Shown in pieces: positions 16,972-25,577 of a stretch of DNA of 64,000 nt. Position numbers and translations under genes: made by a program. Under the pieces are notes generated by a model. It searched no databases and was not told the DNA's origin. It was given only the letters and a program-made list of their open reading frames with translations. Position 1 is the first letter of the stretch; each line of letters begins with the position of its first letter. Location of the stretch: contig NZ_OY782578.1 of the NCBI RefSeq assembly GCF_963677945.1, positions 2,819,258 to 2,883,257 of the forward strand, given 5' to 3'. This stretch comes from an uncultured Bacteroides sp. GTDB taxonomy: Bacteria > Bacteroidota > Bacteroidia > Bacteroidales > Bacteroidaceae.

Positions 16972-17760
16972 ATGAAAAAAAGTATTAGTGTTTTTTATTT
17001 GGTTTTGATACCACTTTTCTGTGTTTGTTGTAAGGATAGTAAGAATGATGATGAAACGTCTGATAAACTTGAAACTGAGATTTCATATTCCGTAAATGGT
17101 TCTGATACAACGCTCATTTCTCTCAATGATACGATAACGGCTAAAATTGGAGATACGTTGGCTATATCTATCAAAACAAATGGTTCTAATTTGGGCTTGT
17201 ATGGAAGTGGTAATATTGATATAAAAGACTCCGGGAATAATAAATATCTATGTATTTTAAAAGGAGCCGGTACGGCAACTATCGGTGGTCTAACATATGA
17301 TAAAGAGTCGTCGGATAATATTTTGATTAATTTCTTTGTCAAGGTTCCTTCTATAAAATACAAATATGTGGTTATCAAGGATCCTGCTTTTATTATTAAT
17401 GTTGGAGATGAGAGCCTGAAGAGTAAAATTGAAACAGAACTTAAGAATGTTTGTCCCTTGAATATTTTTAATTATTACAAGTTAGAATGTAATAGTTTGC
17501 AAGGTGGAAATTTAGTATTTATTACTTCTGCAAAAGATACAATTAATGGAACATTCTCATCCTCGGATATATTAAAAATGAATGATATGGCAATGTCTTA
17601 CAACGGTTCCGTTTATAATTTTACTATAGAAAAGGATACTGACTCAAAATTAGCATACGGATATTTGTTAAAGATGGATCTAACGGAAAAGTTTTGCGCT
17701 ATGTACCCCTCTGAAACTATAAACGAAGTGTCTGTTTCTGCTCTGGCACTTAAAAATTAA
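16972..17760 (+). CDS. Lipoprotein of unknown function
   Basis: 262 aa from the ATG at 16972, where a signal peptide begins; a TTG 21 bp upstream is also open. The lipobox ends CVCC, with Lys/Asp/Ser after the cysteine. The first 110 mature residues look like a bacterial Ig-like beta domain (ISLNDTITAKIGDTLAISIKT), followed by an alpha/beta region. No named family is recognised. It is a single gene closed by a terminator, probably displayed on the envelope. Confidence 0.75.
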   Translation: MKKSISVFYLVLIPLFCVCCKDSKNDDETSDKLETEISYSVNGSDTTLISLNDTITAKIGDTLAISIKTNGSNLGLYGSGNIDIKDSGNNKYLCILKGAGTATIGGLTYDKESSDNILINFFVKVPSIKYKYVVIKDPAFIINVGDESLKSKIETELKNVCPLNIFNYYKLECNSLQGGNLVFITSAKDTINGTFSSSDILKMNDMAMSYNGSVYNFTIEKDTDSKLAYGYLLKMDLTEKFCAMYPSETINEVSVSALALKN

Positions 17761-17814
17761 AAGTGATAGAGAAGACTAACCCAACTAACTCCCCTTTGCA
17801 AAAGTCAATAAAAA

Positions 17815-17852
17815 ATGAGAGAGAAGAACTTCACAGCCCTTCTCTCTCTCAT
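17815..17852. terminator. Terminator
   Basis: ATGAGAGAGAAG pairs with CTTCTCTCTCTCAT around a short loop, between convergent genes (lipoprotein and zinc-ribbon protein). It can serve both directions. Confidence 0.7.
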
Positions 17853-17911
17853 AATTAAACAAAATTCTTTAAAATAATAAAAATCATAAATACATAATAA
17901 GGAAAAAAATC

Positions 17912-19324
17912 TTATAGAGTATTGTTACTTTTATTCGATATAATAGATGTAATCTTCTGATTACTGTTTACCACTGCAGTAACTGTCATGCTCGAAGTGT
18001 TTGTTTTAGCAGCATCTTCGCGATCGTAAGTTACATCAATAGGGAATGTTACGTGGAAATTACCACTCTCATCCTTAGTTACTTTAAAACTTGCATCATT
18101 AATTGCAATGTGCACCTGTTTAATATCCTTAGCATACATCTTCTTAATGTTTGCCTGAATATCACTCTTGCTGGCATTGGAAATACCATAATATTTAGGA
18201 GTAACAGACTCAAAAAAATCAAGAACAGAGCTTTCGTCCTTATTTTCTACGGCAGCGTAGTAGTTAGAGAAGAAACTCTTTATTCCCGAAATCTCTTCCG
18301 GAGTAGGAACCGAAGCGGCAATCTTATCGTTAGCCGACTGAGCTTCGCCAACGTGTGCACCTTCCGGGTGAGCGGCCAGATATTCGGCAAATGCTTCGGG
18401 AGTGTTCTTTCTGGTAGCTTTCACCCAATCCAGAGAGTCAATGCTGGTTTTAGCCTGATCTACATACATACCCTGAGGGAACTTCTTCAAGTATTGCTCG
18501 TAGCTGTAAACATCGCTCGACGACTGAACTCTGCCCCAGAAATCAGTTTCATCTTTTTGAAGCTTCATAAGCATTTCCTGAGCATCCATAGAGTGAGCAC
18601 CATCAGGATAATCTTCCAGGAACTGATTGAAGCAAGATACGGTATTTGAATCCTTAGCAATTTCCCATGCCTGGTTTTCTTCTTCTGCTGTAAACGATTT
18701 GCGTATACTCATTGCTGCAACAACGGCAATAGCGATAACTACCAGAACCGAGATAACTGTGATACGAGTCTTACGACGTGCTTTTGCCCGCTTAATTTCG
18801 TTACTCAGGTTGAGCAGAGCCTGACTGTTGGGAGCAAACTTCATGGCAGAATCAATCTCGGCCAATGCTTTTGCATATTCCTTAGCCTGGAACATCTCTT
18901 CCGCTACTTTTTGCGAATGATCGCAGATGCCCGATACAATTGCAGCTTCCAGCTTTAAACATTCTGTATTGTTTGGAGCAGCAGAGAGTGCAATGTTAAT
19001 CTTGTCGTAAGCAGAAACATACTTCTTTTTCTCGTATAGCTCTTTTGCTTCAAGAAATACCGGACCAATTTTCTCCAATACCTCTTCGCTGGCTTTTATG
19101 GCCGGTTTTTGAGGAGCAGGGCTTGCTTCAACGTTCTTAACTTGCTCTTTAACTTCTTGCAATGGGAAAGCACATTTAGGGCATGTCTCGGTTCCTTTAG
19201 GAACTACTGCACCACACTCCGGACAAGAGATGATGTTGCCGGCTATAGCCAATCCGCAATGAGGACAATTAGGGGCTTTGTCAGATACCGACTCGCCGCA
19301 TTCTGGACATTTAATTAAAGCCAT
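17912..19324 (-). CDS. Zinc-ribbon/TPR single-pass membrane protein
   Basis: 470 aa from MALIKCPECG at 19324; the frame extends 20 codons further up without family likeness. Two zinc ribbons (CPECG...CPHCG and CPECG...CPKC) occupy the first 55 residues, then two TPR-like helical repeats (about 75-185), one transmembrane helix (TVISVLVVIAIAVVAAM), further helical repeats and a C-terminal NTF2/DUF4878-like domain of about 120 aa. The cytoplasmic ribbon plus periplasmic tail suggests a membrane scaffold or stress sensor. No operon partner is seen. Confidence 0.85.
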   Translation of the reverse strand: MALIKCPECGESVSDKAPNCPHCGLAIAGNIISCPECGAVVPKGTETCPKCAFPLQEVKEQVKNVEASPAPQKPAIKASEEVLEKIGPVFLEAKELYEKKKYVSAYDKINIALSAAPNNTECLKLEAAIVSGICDHSQKVAEEMFQAKEYAKALAEIDSAMKFAPNSQALLNLSNEIKRAKARRKTRITVISVLVVIAIAVVAAMSIRKSFTAEEENQAWEIAKDSNTVSCFNQFLEDYPDGAHSMDAQEMLMKLQKDETDFWGRVQSSSDVYSYEQYLKKFPQGMYVDQAKTSIDSLDWVKATRKNTPEAFAEYLAAHPEGAHVGEAQSANDKIAASVPTPEEISGIKSFFSNYYAAVENKDESSVLDFFESVTPKYYGISNASKSDIQANIKKMYAKDIKQVHIAINDASFKVTKDESGNFHVTFPIDVTYDREDAAKTNTSSMTVTAVVNSNQKITSIISNKSNNTL

Positions 19325-19563
19325 ATTTTTATCGCGTTTTAAATTATAATATTTGCCTATTTTTTCGGGTGCAAATTTATTCATATAATTCCAAATACAA
19401 ATTATTTATATACAAATTATGATTATTTTCAATAGATAAATAGAAAAAAAGGATGCTTATGCTGAATTAAGCAAACAAAGATTGCAAGCTGTGGAGAACT
19501 AAACGGGCAGATAAAGTGTTTTTATATAACTATATACTATAAACACTTTTAAATAATTTGACT

Positions 19564-21033
19564 ATGAAAAGAATTCTACTCGCATTACTTTTCACCCTTG
19601 CCGCCTTGTTTGTTTACGGACAAATTAACGACAGTGGAATATTAAGTTTACTAAAAGCCCGGCAGCAATTAAAAGGGCTCGATAAACAAGAACTTCAGCT
19701 GAAACAAGATCTTAAACTTCTGGAAAAAAGCGTATCTCCTCAAATTCCCACTCAGAGAGATGCAACAACTAAGCAAAAACTTGATAGCACCGTTCTGTTT
19801 GTGGCTAGCAGCGATCTCCTGGGATGGGATAAATCGTCGAAAGACCAATACATTTATGATGCTAGCGGCAGATGGATAACAGGTATTTATTACGATTGGA
19901 ATAATGCCACCAAAGTGTGGGTAAATGCATCGAAAGACGATTATACCTACAATGCCAATGGAAAATGGAGTGTAGCTACCAGTTATAAATGGAATTCTGC
20001 TACCAGTGTATGGGATAATGATGCAAAACAGGAATTTACTTATAATGCCGGCGGATACGCTACTCAAATACTTTACTACGATTGGAGTACCACTGCTAAC
20101 AACTGGGTTTACGACACAAAATACGAACTTACTTATAATGCCGACAATACTGCCAAACAATTCCTAGTTTCCAGTTGGAATGCAACTACCAGTGCATGGG
20201 ATAAAAGCATGAAATACGATTATACTTACACCAACAGCAAACTAACCCAAGTGCTTGTTTCCAGTTGGGATACCGATACTAATGACTGGGCCACTGCTAT
20301 GAAGTATGATTATGAATACGATGCCGGTGGTAAAGTTACAAGAACTACATATTCCGTTTGGGGCGGTACAAGCTGGATGTATATGATGAAGTACGAATAT
20401 ACTTATGATGCTAATAACCGGATTGCAACCGAAATACGCTCTGATTGGAATTTCTTAACTCAGTGGGGATATGCTGCAATGTATGAATTTAAGTACGATG
20501 CCAATGGTAATAACACAGAATACTATACTTATAAATGGGAAAATAGCCAGTGGGCGAAGCAGACAAAAGAGGTCACTACTTTTGATTTGAATTATACCTA
20601 CGCCGATTTGATATTACCTTCCGGATATTCAGTATTTTTTAGTCCTTATACTTTAGCAACGGTATCGGGAGGTATGAATAAGCCTCTTCAGGATATAGAA
20701 TATGCCTGGAATACCGGAACAACCAACTGGGACAACAAATCCAAAACCATTTACTATTATTCAGCAGGACCCGGTACGGGAGTAGTAGAGAAGAAAGCCG
20801 ATGATGCATCAGCAATAACAATCTACCCAAATCCTGTTACCAACGCATTCAACCTGAGTACCACTGAAAGCAACGTGCAGATATCTATTTTCGATTTAAG
20901 CGGCAGTCTGCTTCTTTCAAAACAGATATCCGGCAGCGATCCTGTTGATGTAAGCTTCTTGTCGGGAGGTATTTATATGACTAAGATTGTTACAGAAAAA
21001 GCCACCGTAACCCGTAAATTCGTAAAAAGATAA
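19564..21033 (+). CDS. Secreted repeat protein with type IX sorting domain
   Basis: 489 aa from the ATG at 19564. Signal peptide (LFVYGQ), then about eight degenerate repeats of roughly 38 aa with W...KYDYTYDANGK, resembling YD-type repeats, at residues 85-370. The last 75 residues are a T9SS type A sorting domain: ITIYPNPVTNAFNLS, VQISIFDLSGSLLLS and a basic end (TVTRKFVKR). Such domains direct export through the Por system and are removed at the cell surface. Gut Bacteroides usually lack this system, so its presence is notable. Confidence 0.87.
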   Translation: MKRILLALLFTLAALFVYGQINDSGILSLLKARQQLKGLDKQELQLKQDLKLLEKSVSPQIPTQRDATTKQKLDSTVLFVASSDLLGWDKSSKDQYIYDASGRWITGIYYDWNNATKVWVNASKDDYTYNANGKWSVATSYKWNSATSVWDNDAKQEFTYNAGGYATQILYYDWSTTANNWVYDTKYELTYNADNTAKQFLVSSWNATTSAWDKSMKYDYTYTNSKLTQVLVSSWDTDTNDWATAMKYDYEYDAGGKVTRTTYSVWGGTSWMYMMKYEYTYDANNRIATEIRSDWNFLTQWGYAAMYEFKYDANGNNTEYYTYKWENSQWAKQTKEVTTFDLNYTYADLILPSGYSVFFSPYTLATVSGGMNKPLQDIEYAWNTGTTNWDNKSKTIYYYSAGPGTGVVEKKADDASAITIYPNPVTNAFNLSTTESNVQISIFDLSGSLLLSKQISGSDPVDVSFLSGGIYMTKIVTEKATVTRKFVKR

Positions 21034-21077
21034 TATGCATTTAACTAACGTTTTCTTTGTTTTTTAGACTATGGAGC

Positions 21078-21110
21078 GGGAAGGAGAGAACGGCGGTTCT
21101 TTTCCTTCCC
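21078..21110 (+). terminator. Stem-loop after the T9SS-substrate gene
   Basis: GGGAAGGAGAGAAC faces GTTCTTTTCCTTCCC. Only a weak T-rich tail follows. Confidence 0.55.
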
Positions 21111-21260
21111 TGTTTGCTTCGGGAGGTGGGTTTAGCCTCTTAAAGAGTATTTTGTAACACAATAGTAATATAAATGTATTTAAAGTGTAATTGATACGAA
21201 ATAACTATGAAATCTGTTTGAAGTTAATTTGCAATATAAAAAATAACAAAACAATTGAAG

Positions 21261-22070
21261 ATGAAAAAGATTTTTTTAGCAATAGCATTAATCAGTGTAA
21301 TGGCTCAGGGAGCATTTGCACAACGAGTTAAGGGAAGTGATACAGTGTTACCGGTAGCTCAGAAATGGGCAGAGAGCTACAACGCTACCAAAGGTGCAAA
21401 AGTAACAGTAACCGGTGGTGGTAGTGGTGTAGGTATTTCGGCATTGCTTGCAGGAAGTACAGATCTTGCTTCTGCTTCACGTAAGGTAAAGTTCGACGAG
21501 AAACTTAAATTCAAACAAGGCGGTAAAGTTCTTGTAGAGAAAGTTATTGCTTATGATGCTCTGGCTGTAGTTGTAAATCCAAGCAATAAAGTAAGTCAGC
21601 TTACCCGCCAACAGTTAGAAGGTATCTTTACCGGTAAAATTACCAACTGGAAACAAGTAGGAGGTGCCAATATGCCTATTATTGCATACTCAAGAGAAAC
21701 CAGTTCGGGTACTTACGAATTCTTCAAGGAACATATCTTAAATAACAAAAACTACAAGAAAGATATCCTTTCAATGCCTGCAACCGGAGCAATCATTCAG
21801 TCGGTAAGTCAAACAAAAGGTGCCATTGGTTATGTGGGCTTAGCTTATGTTTCCAAAAACGTAAAGGCCCTAAAGGTTTCTTATGACGGAAAGAAGTTTG
21901 TTGCACCAACTGTAGTAAATGCAAAGAATAAATCATACCCGGTGGTTCGTCCGCTATTTATGTACTACATCAAGAAAGACGAAGCCAAAGTTACTCCATT
22001 CCTTAATTTCGCACTTTCTGCTAAAGGTCAGAAGATGGTCGATGAAGTTGGATACGTTGCAGTAAAGTAA
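21261..22070 (+). CDS. PstS-family phosphate-binding protein
   Basis: 269 aa from the ATG at 21261. Signal peptide (MAQGAFAQ), then the PBP-like_2 fold with phosphate-loop motifs: KGSDTVLPVAQKW, TGGGSGVGISALL, SRETSSGTYEFF. It captures phosphate in the periplasm for an ABC importer, or acts in sensing; no pstCAB or phoU genes lie in this window, so it is an orphan binding protein here. Closed by a strong terminator. Confidence 0.88.
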   Translation: MKKIFLAIALISVMAQGAFAQRVKGSDTVLPVAQKWAESYNATKGAKVTVTGGGSGVGISALLAGSTDLASASRKVKFDEKLKFKQGGKVLVEKVIAYDALAVVVNPSNKVSQLTRQQLEGIFTGKITNWKQVGGANMPIIAYSRETSSGTYEFFKEHILNNKNYKKDILSMPATGAIIQSVSQTKGAIGYVGLAYVSKNVKALKVSYDGKKFVAPTVVNAKNKSYPVVRPLFMYYIKKDEAKVTPFLNFALSAKGQKMVDEVGYVAVK

Positions 22071-22102
22071 TATTCTCCAATATAATATAGTTTGATAGTT
22101 AT

Positions 22103-22132
22103 AGAAAAGCAGGGATTGTTCCCTGCTTTTCT
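22103..22132 (+). terminator. Rho-independent terminator
   Basis: AGAAAAGCAGGGA and TCCCTGCTTTTCT form a perfect 13-bp stem with a 4-nt loop. The rest of 22133-22325 shows no gene. Confidence 0.85.
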
Positions 22133-22325
22133 GCGTTAGATACTGTTTGATCTTACGGCTTTGTTCTGGTTAGGAATTTAATTATTCTGAGTAGCAATAC
22201 CAGATTGCTATGCTTTTATTTTAGGCGGTATGAGTAAAGATTCTTATCTTCCAATAAACCCAATATAATCTATTACTATCTCTTATTAATTCTATTAGCT
22301 TCATGCAATTAAACTCACTGCCTGT

Positions 22326-23777
22326 TTACTTAATAAACAAATTCCCGATCTCCGGCAGAGGTTGTTTTTCCGGCTCTTGCGTTTGCCCTGCGTTCTTCTT
22401 GTTACTGTTGCGCACAAGTTGCTCCATTACGGGAACATAGTCCTCAATCTTCGTCATACTCTTGTTGTGCGAGAAGTAAACATTGCCCGTCTGTCCGTTA
22501 CGATGCTTGGCGGCAATCAATATACCCAAGCCATCCGTAGGATATCCAGTGTCTTTGTCGGTTGCCATGCCACCCATAGCAGGGCGATAGAGCAGCAATA
22601 CCAGATCGGCATCCTGTTCGATGGCACCACTCTCGCGTAGATCGGCCAACTGCGGACGCTTGCCCGGCCTCGATTCCGAATCACGGTTCAGCTGACTGAG
22701 CAGAATCACCGGACAGTTGAGCTCCTTGGCAATCATCTTCGCCTTCCGGGTGGCAATGGCCACGTCCTGCTCACGGTTGCGAAACCCCTTGTCGCCCGTT
22801 CTCATATCACTAAGCTGCAGGTAGTCGATAAACACAATGTCGCACTTGCCCTTGCTCTTCAGCAAACGAGCCTCCGCGCGGATATAATCCATACTCATTG
22901 ACGGATTATCATCAATCCTCATTGGCAGGCGAGCCAGCTCCCTGGCCGTATCCTGCGCCGCTATCCACTCCTCCGTGCCGGTTTGCCCCGTGCGCCAGTC
23001 CTGCGGATTGATGTCACTCTCCAGTAAAATAAGGCGGTCGCCCAACTTTTCGCCCTGCATCTCGATGCTGCAGAACAGCGCATTGAATCCCGCCTGAGCC
23101 GCCACCTTGGCCAAAAACAGCGCCATCATGGTTTTACCCGCCGAAGGGCGAGCTGCTATGATGTTGAGATCGCCATTCTGCCAACCCGCCGTGAGCTCGT
23201 CCAGCGCCTTTATACCCGTAGGAATGCCCGTAACCCCGTCTTTCGACTGATCCCTGCGGATGGCAGCCAGCTTAACAGTGTCCTTCATCAGCACATCCAT
23301 TTCGCGGAGAGACCTTGTCCAGCTGGAATCCTTTCCAATCTCGTCCAGCATCTCCTGCGTGTTACAAATCACATCCTCGGTGTAGAAAGTCATATCCACA
23401 GCCTTGCTCAGCGAATCGCTCAGTCCCTTGATTAGTTCCCTGCGAATAAAGTAATCCTTCAGCGTTTGCGAGTGCGTTTCCAGGTGAGCCGAACTAGCTA
23501 CCCCGCTGCTCAGCTGCACAATGGCAAACGGTCCGCCTACATCCTCCAGTTTGCCGCGCCGCTTCAGTTCCTCGGTCACAGTGATAATATCAATGCTGCG
23601 CCCCTCGTTAAACATGCCCTCAATAGCACTGTAAATCTGTTGATGCTTATCGTCGTAAAACATTTCCGGGCGAAGGTACTGACTGGCAATAGGCATCGCT
23701 TTGGTTTCCAGCAGTAAAGCACCCAGGATGGCTTCCTCATAATCCAGCGCAAAAGACATGTTTATATTTTTGTTCAT
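22326..23777 (-). CDS. DnaB-like replicative helicase
   Basis: 483 aa. The N-terminal DnaB domain (DYEEAILGALLLETKAMPIASQYLRPEMFYD) and the C-terminal RecA-like domain with Walker A ARPSAGKTMMALF, Walker B CDIVFIDYLQL and LSQLNRDSESRPGKRPQLADLRESGAIEQDAD are all intact. The C-terminus carries a short tail. It unwinds DNA 5'-3' at forks. It follows a helicase-loader-like gene by 33 bp, so this looks like a replication module of a phage or integrated element rather than the housekeeping dnaB; that cannot be proved here. Confidence 0.88.
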   Translation of the reverse strand: MNKNINMSFALDYEEAILGALLLETKAMPIASQYLRPEMFYDDKHQQIYSAIEGMFNEGRSIDIITVTEELKRRGKLEDVGGPFAIVQLSSGVASSAHLETHSQTLKDYFIRRELIKGLSDSLSKAVDMTFYTEDVICNTQEMLDEIGKDSSWTRSLREMDVLMKDTVKLAAIRRDQSKDGVTGIPTGIKALDELTAGWQNGDLNIIAARPSAGKTMMALFLAKVAAQAGFNALFCSIEMQGEKLGDRLILLESDINPQDWRTGQTGTEEWIAAQDTARELARLPMRIDDNPSMSMDYIRAEARLLKSKGKCDIVFIDYLQLSDMRTGDKGFRNREQDVAIATRKAKMIAKELNCPVILLSQLNRDSESRPGKRPQLADLRESGAIEQDADLVLLLYRPAMGGMATDKDTGYPTDGLGILIAAKHRNGQTGNVYFSHNKSMTKIEDYVPVMEQLVRNSNKKNAGQTQEPEKQPLPEIGNLFIK

Positions 23778-23810
23778 AGTGATATTTTAGCTATATAATT
23801 ATTTATAAAA

Positions 23811-24440
23811 TTATTCGTTAAGAAAAGATTTGTCTCTTAAGTACCTGAACCCACGCTTAATGTACTTCGTATCCTCAAGACTGTGGTAGTAATAGTTAAT
23901 CTGCTCCAGGGCAATTCTGCGTTCCCTTAGTGTTAGTTTCGACCACTCTCTGCGGGCAGGGGCAACCTCCCTTTTAGGTGTTTGGGTAATCTCGTGGTAT
24001 GCGTCCCAGAACTCATCGAAACTCTCGTCTGTTTTGGTCTTTGGTTTTTCCCAATCGGCAGTCGGTTTGTTGGTCCACATATCATAATTGATCACCCTTA
24101 TACGGAAAACTCTGTCTATTTCAGTGGGAGTGATTTGTATCAAATTATACTTCTCCATTTTGGTGAAAAAACGTCGCGCCTTATGTCTTTTCCAATGGAA
24201 TAGTTCACCCCATTTTTTGAACGATATCAGCGATTCACCTCTGCTGCAATTAATCTTACAACCGCGAATTGTCAAAGAACTATCCATGTAATTAACTTTG
24301 GTAAGTACCATTAAAAAGGCTTCCAGGTAACTAAGCTCGGTCTCTTTCTGGTTCAGCGATTCTGTAAGTAAGGCTTTAGGGATTAAAATATATCCCTTAA
24401 TCAATGCATCAAATGGTAGAGCCTCGTTTTTGTTTATCAT
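23811..24440 (-). CDS. Phage-type replication initiation / helicase loader-like protein
   Basis: 209 aa from MINKNEALPFD at 24440. The N-terminal 110 residues contain a helix-turn-helix in the style of replisome organisers (GESLISFKKWGELFHWKRHKARRFFTKM). The C-terminal part (FDEFWDAYHEI, ARREWSKLTLRERRIALEQI, KRGFRYLRDKSFLN) resembles the end of phage O/DnaT-like proteins that recruit DnaB. The DnaB-like gene follows in the same operon. Two functional clues agree, but homology is distant. Confidence 0.7.
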   Translation of the reverse strand: MINKNEALPFDALIKGYILIPKALLTESLNQKETELSYLEAFLMVLTKVNYMDSSLTIRGCKINCSRGESLISFKKWGELFHWKRHKARRFFTKMEKYNLIQITPTEIDRVFRIRVINYDMWTNKPTADWEKPKTKTDESFDEFWDAYHEITQTPKREVAPARREWSKLTLRERRIALEQINYYYHSLEDTKYIKRGFRYLRDKSFLNE

Positions 24441-24773
24441 TAAATTGGTTATTAAGTTGGTAAATAATATCACTTGTTTTTAACGATGGCAAAAGTACTT
24501 TATCGGCATATACACTCCAAAAAAACGTGTGAAATGGTGTGTAAATGTGTGTAAATAGTGAGAATTGTGTGATGTGATGTTTTTAGGTGTAAAAGCCCAA
24601 TAAAGCAAAGAATATAATTGAATTTGTGCAATTAAAAAACGGGACAAAAAAGGGCCCTGCTTTTTTCTTTGTAACTGTTTGGTTATGAATAAATTGTAGT
24701 GTAAGTAAAATTTATCAGGGGCATGGAGGTGTTACAGAATAAATAATATTAAATATTAGTTTATATTAAAATA

Positions 24774-24818
24774 TAAACCGGTTAATTATTCTTTTTTCGA
24801 ATAAAATAACCGGTTTAG
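24774..24818 (-). terminator. Terminator of the 24852 gene
   Basis: TAAACCGGTTA faces TAACCGGTTTA around an AT-rich loop, just past the minus-strand stop. The remaining 24474-24773 holds no credible gene and is the likely control region of the replication operon. Confidence 0.65.
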
Positions 24819-24851
24819 CATTATTGATAAAAGCGAACAATATGAATGGTT

Positions 24852-25124
24852 TTAAAGATCTCGTGAGTGTTTTCGTTTAAAAGATTCCGGTGAACCTAAG
24901 AACTTTATAATTATCCTGGTTTGTTCAGGAGCTAGTTCTATGTTTTTTTCATCATAATCTGCTTCCAGCAATTCTTTATATAAACTTTTTGACTCCTTGA
25001 TTCTCTTTCTTAGTTTTCGGGATGCAACATCTGGTCTGGACCCCGGGAAATAAGAGACTGCAAGTTCTGACAATTTAATAAAACCGGAGCGATTTTTTAG
25101 AAAATCTTCTTCTGTGTTATTCAT
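24852..25124 (-). CDS. DUF4248-like small protein
   Basis: 90 aa. Its order of features parallels the DUF4248 protein at 16553: KLSELAVSYFPG, then ASRKLRKRI, then an E-L helix, a tyrosine, and a terminal ELAPEQTRIIIKFLGSP matching YTPRQVKAIVEHLGEP. This points to a divergent member of the same small DNA-binding-like family. It is separated from the replication genes by about 400 bp and lies upstream of the type I RM locus on the opposite strand. The family call is my inference from the alignment by eye. Confidence 0.6.
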   Translation of the reverse strand: MNNTEEDFLKNRSGFIKLSELAVSYFPGSRPDVASRKLRKRIKESKSLYKELLEADYDEKNIELAPEQTRIIIKFLGSPESFKRKHSRDL

Positions 25125-25356
25125 TCTTTTTTAATTTAATTTTGTTGATTAGTAATTATTTAATTCGTTCTTTTTAAGTTAAATTTTAAACGGGGCGCAA
25201 ATATAAATAAATAAACTAAATATAAAAAATGTGTATAAACATTGAAACTATAAATATGTTGAATATATACTATAAATATACGAATATTTTCTTTAATTAA
25301 TGCGGTAGATTTATCTCATTATTTCGAGACTATTTTAATTTTCAGGAAGTTACGGC

Positions 25357-25425
25357 GAGGAAAATTTTCCTCATGGAATTATTTTATTCGCCAATAATTT
25401 TTTTTCATTGGCGAAAGATTTTTTT
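25357..25425. promoter_or_regulatory. Palindrome and stem-loop upstream of hsdM
   Basis: A perfect 16-bp palindrome GAGGAAAATTTTCCTC lies at 25357-25372, and TTCGCCAAT / ATTGGCGAA (25387-25415) followed by a T-run forms a terminator-like hairpin. The 25125-25577 gap is otherwise very AT-rich and holds no gene. The palindrome may be an operator for either flanking gene. Confidence 0.4.
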
Positions 25426-25577
25426 TTATTGGGGTTTGGTTGGGGAGGAGTAGGGAATGGATTTCTATAACTAATTAATGTCTCTTTTCCTTTGTTACTA
25501 GAGTAAAAAACATTACTTTTATACTCAAATTATAGCATATTACATAAACTCACAAAATAAAAAGAAAGATATAAAAC

